Part shown: positions 58,531 through 64,000 of the stretch, piece by piece | Numbering within the stretch: the stretch's first letter is position 1 | How the letters are laid out: each line of letters opens with the position of its first letter | Assembly: GCA_022747635.1 (NCBI GenBank) | Contig: JAKTNV010000006.1 | Coordinates: 64,123,090 to 64,187,089 of the forward strand | Source of the DNA: Hetaerina americana | Taxonomy: Eukaryota > Arthropoda > Insecta > Odonata > Calopterygidae | Length of the DNA: 64,000 nt | Direction of reading: 5' to 3' | Notes under the pieces: model-generated | Seen by the model: only the letters and a program-made list of their open reading frames with translations | Database searches by the model: none | What the model was told of the DNA's origin: nothing | Translations under genes and position numbers: made by a program

Positions 58531-61170
58531 AGTAGGCATCATTACCTGTCTTTCCTATTGGATCAAGCTTCTTTATTCTCCTTATCTAATTCTAATCTAT
58601 TCCTATTTTCTCCAATATACTCATTAGTTTTTCCCAATTCTCTCTTTCCACACCTTTTCAAAATTTAAAAAACCGGTTAATATACCCTGATTGTATTCTA
58701 TATCTCTCGATTACTGCAATGACATTGCGCGTGCCTCTTCCCTTCCTAATTCCTCTTATTTGGGATAAGTATAATAATAATGCATATGTTAAGGAGAAAA
58801 TCGGAAAACAATTTCAGTTGAGAACATAGTGGCAGCGGAAAACTTTACGAATAACTGATTGCGTGGTTTGAAATTACTTTTTTAATATGTAAAGAAGTAA
58901 ATAATTCCATTAATTTATACGAGAATTATATGTGATCTTAGGTGTAATAATTGAGGTAAGAGATAAATATCGCTAAAACAAATCCAAGGGTGTGGAATGT
59001 TAATTATCAAAAGCACTATTAATTTCTTTGGGTTTAATTGCATTCAGGGCTAGTGCGAAAATGAATTCTGTTATCAGGTGTGTGATTATTGTAATACCTC
59101 CGTTTGAAAAAAGGCAGTGAAATGACCTAAACTTACACTCAAGGGATGGTTCTTCTGCCTGTGGTGACCACCAAATGAACAAATTTTTCATTAACCCTAT
59201 TATAATCATGTAAACTATGGTGGTAGAAATTAAAAAAACCCATTTAAATACTACTGTAATTCTAATGAATACATGAAACAAACGCGCTAAACATTCTAAA
59301 TTACATTAAATGGCAATTTTCAGCATATTTAAATGCTGCGATTACTATTTTTCTTCATATATATTTTAAAGCCAATCTATGCATTTCATTAGGTGCAGAC
59401 TATTTTCATGCTTTAAAAATATAAAAAAATTATTATTAATTTAACAATTATTATGTAAAATGTTGTACCCCTAGTTTTTAACTATAAATATATGAAAGGA
59501 CTGTGCCTACGTAATAATCTGATGATGCATACATACGTACCTATATCCTTTAATAAAAAATATGATTACCAAGTTAATATATTTGACGATTCCTTCAATT
59601 GAGATTTCTTGGTAGTGGAAAATGTATCATTCATTTGAATCCTATATTAACTTCTTTTACGAAATACTCATCCACCCTGACGTGGTGTAAGAAGCATTGG
59701 ACGTAGTATTAAACCGTTCCGAGTTTTAAAATTACGGTTATATTTACTTAAGGTTTCCTTTTGATTACATCAATTTCGTAATTATTTCGTGAATTTCGGG
59801 AGTAGTCTCTTGGGAATCCTTCAAAAAGGAGTTATTTACGGCAGACTTTCGCTCCTCACTTTCCCGGCAGAAAAGCAGAAATCTGCTCATTCCAGTTCCG
59901 TTGTGTTAGGAAGAACGCGTGGAAAGCAGTAGGTGGGGCGGATGTGAAGGGCGTCACTCGGCATATGAATGAGGCAAGCTTTTAAGTTATCCTCACAGAA
60001 TCGTAATTCCGGGAAGGTAAGACGGACATGAGATCAACGTCGAGGAAACCCGACTGTTTTCATCCAACATCCTTTCTACTAAAGCTGTAATGAACGGTTA
60101 TAACTTAAAGGATACGGAGGAAAACAGTAATACTACAATTATAACTTGATAATTCTTTGATATATATAATATTTTCATCAATTATTAAATTTAATTTTGC
60201 TACTAGCGAAATGGGATTAAGAGTAGTGCTCAATAGCGGTGATCATTAAAAATACATTTTATAAATTCCGTTTGTTTAAGTAAGGAACATTATACGAGTC
60301 CCGCCTACAGTAGTGTGCTAAATTGTCTGGCTTCATTGATTCCTTCAGATTCTGTTTAAGCTGCATTAAGTGTTCGCCAAGGACTTATATTGAAAGCTGA
60401 TTTCCTTTCAAAGCATTTCGACCAATTATTTTCTTACTTAGAGCTTTACATAGAAAGAAAACGCAATTTAGAGCGTGTCCATGGAGCAATCAACGGGTCT
60501 TGTCTTTCAATGCCCGCACCCGCGCTTCAGCTAACTCGGCTTGAACCTGGGGGGTTGTTTCCAGTTAATATTTTTGTCGCAAACGTTCCGTGATTTTAGT
60601 TTGTAATATATTTTGATATTAATCTACCATCAATAAGATGGATTTTCTTTTTGAGAAAAACAGAATGCCATTTTTAAAGTTTCTATTTGTGTACACACAG
60701 CTTAATTGAAAAATACTCTGATATTAAATTACAATCAAATATATGAACTGTCAATTAGGTTGGTAGTTATATTTTTTACGGAGTTGGATTTGAATATTAG
60801 GCTTTAAAAATGGTTTATTTTTTATATTTTTGTCAAGTTAACTTTGAATTTTCCAATTTTTAATGATTTTTAATACTAATTGTGTCGTTTGGAGTTTTTG
60901 TAAATAAAAAATGTAGCATTTATATCAAATATTTATTGAAATTAAAATGGAAGTTGATTTACGTTAAAATCCATCGCAACACTCAAGTAAATTTAAAGGA
61001 GTATTAGTTTTTATTTTATACTGTACCAAGTATGAAGTTTATCTCGACACTTCGAGATCACTCATAATTCTCTTCCTTATACGTATAAAGTACAGAAATA
61101 GATTATGAGTATCATAGTACTTAAACGTTCATTTCGCAAGGAGCAAAGTTATTAATGAGAGCCATTAACA
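58531..61170. other. No recognisable gene
   Basis: About 2.6 kb of AT-rich sequence. Slightly GC-richer patches at 59830-60020 and 60460-60600 have no motif. Confidence 0.5.
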
Positions 61171-61175
61171 AAAGT

Positions 61176-61310
61176 TAGGAGAACCTTGCAAACGACTGCT
61201 TAGCTGAAGACTACTTTAGATTTAGACAGGAGAGGGAAGCAAGAGATACGATAGTGTTAATGAAAAGTTTAATAGTTGGAAATAAGAGAATAAAGTAAAG
61301 ACCCCTGGTG
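61176..61310 (+). pseudogene. LINE reverse transcriptase finger fragment
   Basis: Plus strand: ENLANDCLAEDYFRFRQERE then ARDTIVLMKSLIVGNKRIK and a stop at about 61296. This matches the L.E.QFGFR.GRGTRDAI.....L block of RTE-like reverse transcriptases that precedes the FVDLEKAFD catalytic motif, which is missing. It is about 40 codons of one domain. Confidence 0.55.
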
Positions 61311-61601
61311 ACTGGGAACGCAATATTCTTCTTTAGCTATATTACTTTTCAGCGTTTAAGTCCACCACATTAAATCTCTTCGTTGTTTGTCTTGAAAGTC
61401 CCCTGATTTTCACCTGGAACTGTTGCCAATGATACTCAAAGAACTGCGATGAATATTCCAGATGTCATTTGAAGGATTAATGCCCAGGACTATTTCGCAG
61501 GTAAAAGAAATGTCTATATATATACAGAGATATTAATATTCTAACCATTTGGTCTTTGACTGGATTTAAATTATTTTATCGATACTGGTTTTAAAAAATA
61601 A

Positions 61602-61657
61602 TAGGAGAACCTTGCAAACGACTGCTTAGCTGAAGACTACTTTAGGTTTAGACAGGA
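61602..61657 (+). repeat. Local direct duplication of the LINE fragment
   Basis: Repeats 61176-61231 with a single mismatch, 426 bp downstream. It is followed by a 16-bp direct repeat (attgccaggatttatt at 61657-61672 and 61681-61696). Confidence 0.9.
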
Positions 61658-61699
61658 TTGCCAGGATTTATTATATATAAATTGCCAGGATTTATTGAT

Positions 61700-64000
61700 C
61701 AAAAATATTTCTTTTCCATGAGTAGCGTAATCATTTCCGGGCGATTCAAATTCATTCTAACGTTTATTTATGGGGATATCTTGAATATTGGTGATAAAGT
61801 GATTACATCTTATGTCCATAAGAGGCAATGATTCGTTTAGTTCAATATTAACGGACAATTAACAAGACATTTGGCAGCATTTATACCCCATCATAGTTTA
61901 ATTTATTCGAAAGAGTTTTGATGAAGTAGGACCATATAGTTACGAGAATAAAATTATAATAAATCATTTAAAACATTCATTTCCTTGAAAGATGATCGAA
62001 TACTGGTGTCTGCGCCACGACATATGATTAATTTCCACGAAAGCATTATTTTTATACTAAATTACGCCTGACAGATAACTCAAAAACGAAATGTGCAGTA
62101 GAATACACTCATCAGCTGGTAAACAAACGGGTACAAAATTTACAACACTAGATATCGTTCATAAATACCTTTGTATGCAAATAGGTGACGTTTGTTACAA
62201 TAAATATACCACACTCCATAGAATATGTAAAATATCATTAAATGGGCTAAAATGACCAAGATAAGTTCAGACATGGCTGCGGATGGGCAATAAAGTAAAT
62301 CAATGCAACACAAAGTGTTGTCTTTCTGGTGGCGTACTTAGAGATAAAATGGTAATAGTTATATGATTATTTTTTTAGAGGAATCGTGAGCCTAAATATC
62401 ACGTTTGGGGATACCTTAAATCATAAAATAATTGGAGTGTAATAAATCTCCGAAATCACGCCATACGTATTCCTGAGTAAATGGAAGCAGAAAATAAGTA
62501 AAGGAGCTCTGTACACCATAATATTAAGGGATTAATTTCAATATTTGGTAACTGAAAGTTAAAAGTAGCTTAAAGTTAATTGATTTTTTTCCAGAGGTTT
62601 TTAAATATTCATAAACACATCTCATCCTTTAATTATTTAACATACTCCCTGTAAAGGTAAGGTGCACGTGTGCTTTTATTTAGTAGCATATACTTCTAAA
62701 GAGTAAACGACTATTTAGTTAGTCTAAGAAATAATGAGACCACGAATGGCTCGACATAAAATAAGAAAAATTAGCAAATAAAAATTAAGGTACATAAAGT
62801 TATACAATTAAACGATTGAATGCATAAAATATCTTGCAATCAGAGTTGAGAGAAATTAGGAAATATTTCCATCATTAGGTAACCTCAAGCGCCGCGAAAT
62901 GGGTGCATTAACTGACGGTAGCTTGAATACATGAAAGTTAAAGTTTTTCCTAAAATTAATAACGATCAAGAGCACCTTAATTTACTTTAATTAAAGAGAA
63001 ATCGTTTTATTTATTATATTTTAATAAATACTATAGATGTGGTTCCTTGGAACGATATGCAGTTTTTCCAAGGTGTTTATAAAGATTTTATTGTTTTCAA
63101 TTAAAATTTTCAAATAATCGCCAGTAGCTTTGCATTAACATACTTCAAAACATAGCCTCTAAAATTTTTTGGAGTATTTAAATTGCAAAATGCATTCTTT
63201 GTTAATTCACCATTGTCTCGTGTGTTGCCTGGCACGCCTACACAATAAGTTAAGTTAGAATTTCGGTTCCTATCATTAGTTACACCATTAAATATTGTTT
63301 CTATTGTTAATATTCAACATTTCGCGGAACGTTCCGCAAAATTCTTCGTTGCCGTCTGGATGTCGCAGCTTCATACTACCTAAATCCCATAGTTTAACTT
63401 GGAAGGTGCTAATAACGCAAAATCAAACTCAGCAACCCAAAGTCAAAGGATTACGTCGATTATGTTCACATCAAAGCCAACGATTGGACCATACCAAATA
63501 TATCATTGATATGGTCTGTTCGATCAAATTTCACGAATATGCTCATGGAATTATTCAACTTGTTAGAAGCAAAAATGTCAGGTATCACGAGCTACGTTCG
63601 CCGAAAAAAGTAAAAAGGTTGTATAATTTAAGTTAACAAATACCTACTTATATTATACACATAGTACTCATAAATATTCCAATAATTACGTCTTAACTAA
63701 AACTAATACTTTCTATGAAATGAAAAACGTGGCTCTAGAGAAACTGCGAGAAAATACGAAATATTTCTTCGCGTTAACAAACACACTCTTGAGCATTACC
63801 GAGTGACAGTGTGAATAGTTCCATAACCAGAAAGCATATTATGATTGCATACTAAAAGAATTAGAAAAAGAGAGTCTTCAAAGTCATGAAAGTTTCCAGA
63901 TCAACAATCATTTCTGTAATAATCTCAAGAAAGAAGATCCTAAGGCCAATAAAAATAATTAAGAAGAAACTTGACTTTGGACGGTGCCTGTGCACATTCC
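61700..64000. other. No recognisable gene; one unassigned plus frame at 63295-63636
   Basis: AT-rich. The 113-residue frame at 63295-63636 begins with a hydrophobic segment and has a basic C-terminus. I recognise no domain, and there is no clear splice context. It could be a chance frame. Confidence 0.4.

Noticed and set aside
63295..63636. Host gene exon (113 codons)
   Set aside because: No recognisable domain or clear splice context; length is within chance for a window this size, so it is reported only as an unassigned frame.
1..64000. CRISPR array, prophage or bacterial operon
   Set aside because: No regularly spaced repeats, no dense gene packing, and all recognisable proteins are animal transposable-element enzymes.

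Overview
The window is animal, most probably arthropod, nuclear DNA. It is AT-rich, has no long multi-exon gene that I can recognise, carries (TA)n and (GA)n microsatellites, and is dominated by selfish elements of animal type: DD34D mariner transposons, a Penelope-like element (PLE), RTE-like and CR1/Jockey-like non-LTR retrotransposons, and tRNA-derived SINEs. I cannot name the species. I find no convincing host gene, rRNA, functional tRNA or CRISPR array. The window reads as intergenic or intronic sequence.

Layout. 0-3.2 kb: two LINE pol scraps, then an open but 3'-truncated PLE reverse transcriptase behind palindromic (TA)n and a hammerhead-like hairpin. 3.2-11.8 kb: mostly unannotated, with RTE-like relics near 6.3-6.9 kb, a dispersed repeat (called D1 here) at 7.5 kb and a skewed GC-rich island at 8.7-9.4 kb. 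11.8-12.9 kb: a fold-back element with 113-bp inverted ends. 13-14.1 kb: two RTE-like 3' relics in opposite orientation. 15.8-17.15 kb: a complete mariner with matching inverted ends, flanking TA and an uninterrupted transposase, the only intact gene in the window. 19.3-20.2 kb: a tRNA-like SINE head and two D1 copies. 21.9-30.2 kb: RTE-like relics, two minus-strand CR1-like LINE copies and purine/pyrimidine-skewed islands. 31.9-33.3 kb: an internally deleted second mariner, a LINE 3'-end module, an RTE leader and D1. 35.2-36.5 kb: a LINE 3' end and the best-preserved RTE-like C-terminus. 39.7 kb: a minus-strand SINE. 41.85-44.5 kb: an RTE-like endonuclease and its C-terminus interrupted by a third, decayed mariner. 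46-47.8 kb: an exact 84-bp tandem duplication, a SINE and two LINE 3' ends. 49-49.6 kb: RTE relics. 55.6-58.5 kb: a SINE with a (TA)n tail, a skewed island, a hairpin motif and a fourth mariner relic. 61.2-61.7 kb: a LINE reverse transcriptase scrap with a local duplication.

How the parts relate. There is no operon or pathway here. The relationships are those of mobile elements: autonomous LINEs (now dead in this window) that could once have supplied enzymes to SINEs, LINE 3' ends reused inside a fold-back element, and one transposon nested in another. Four mariner copies are of different ages and probably different lineages, and only one could still make transposase. Clade names for the LINEs rest on remembered motif resemblance and are less certain than the protein family.
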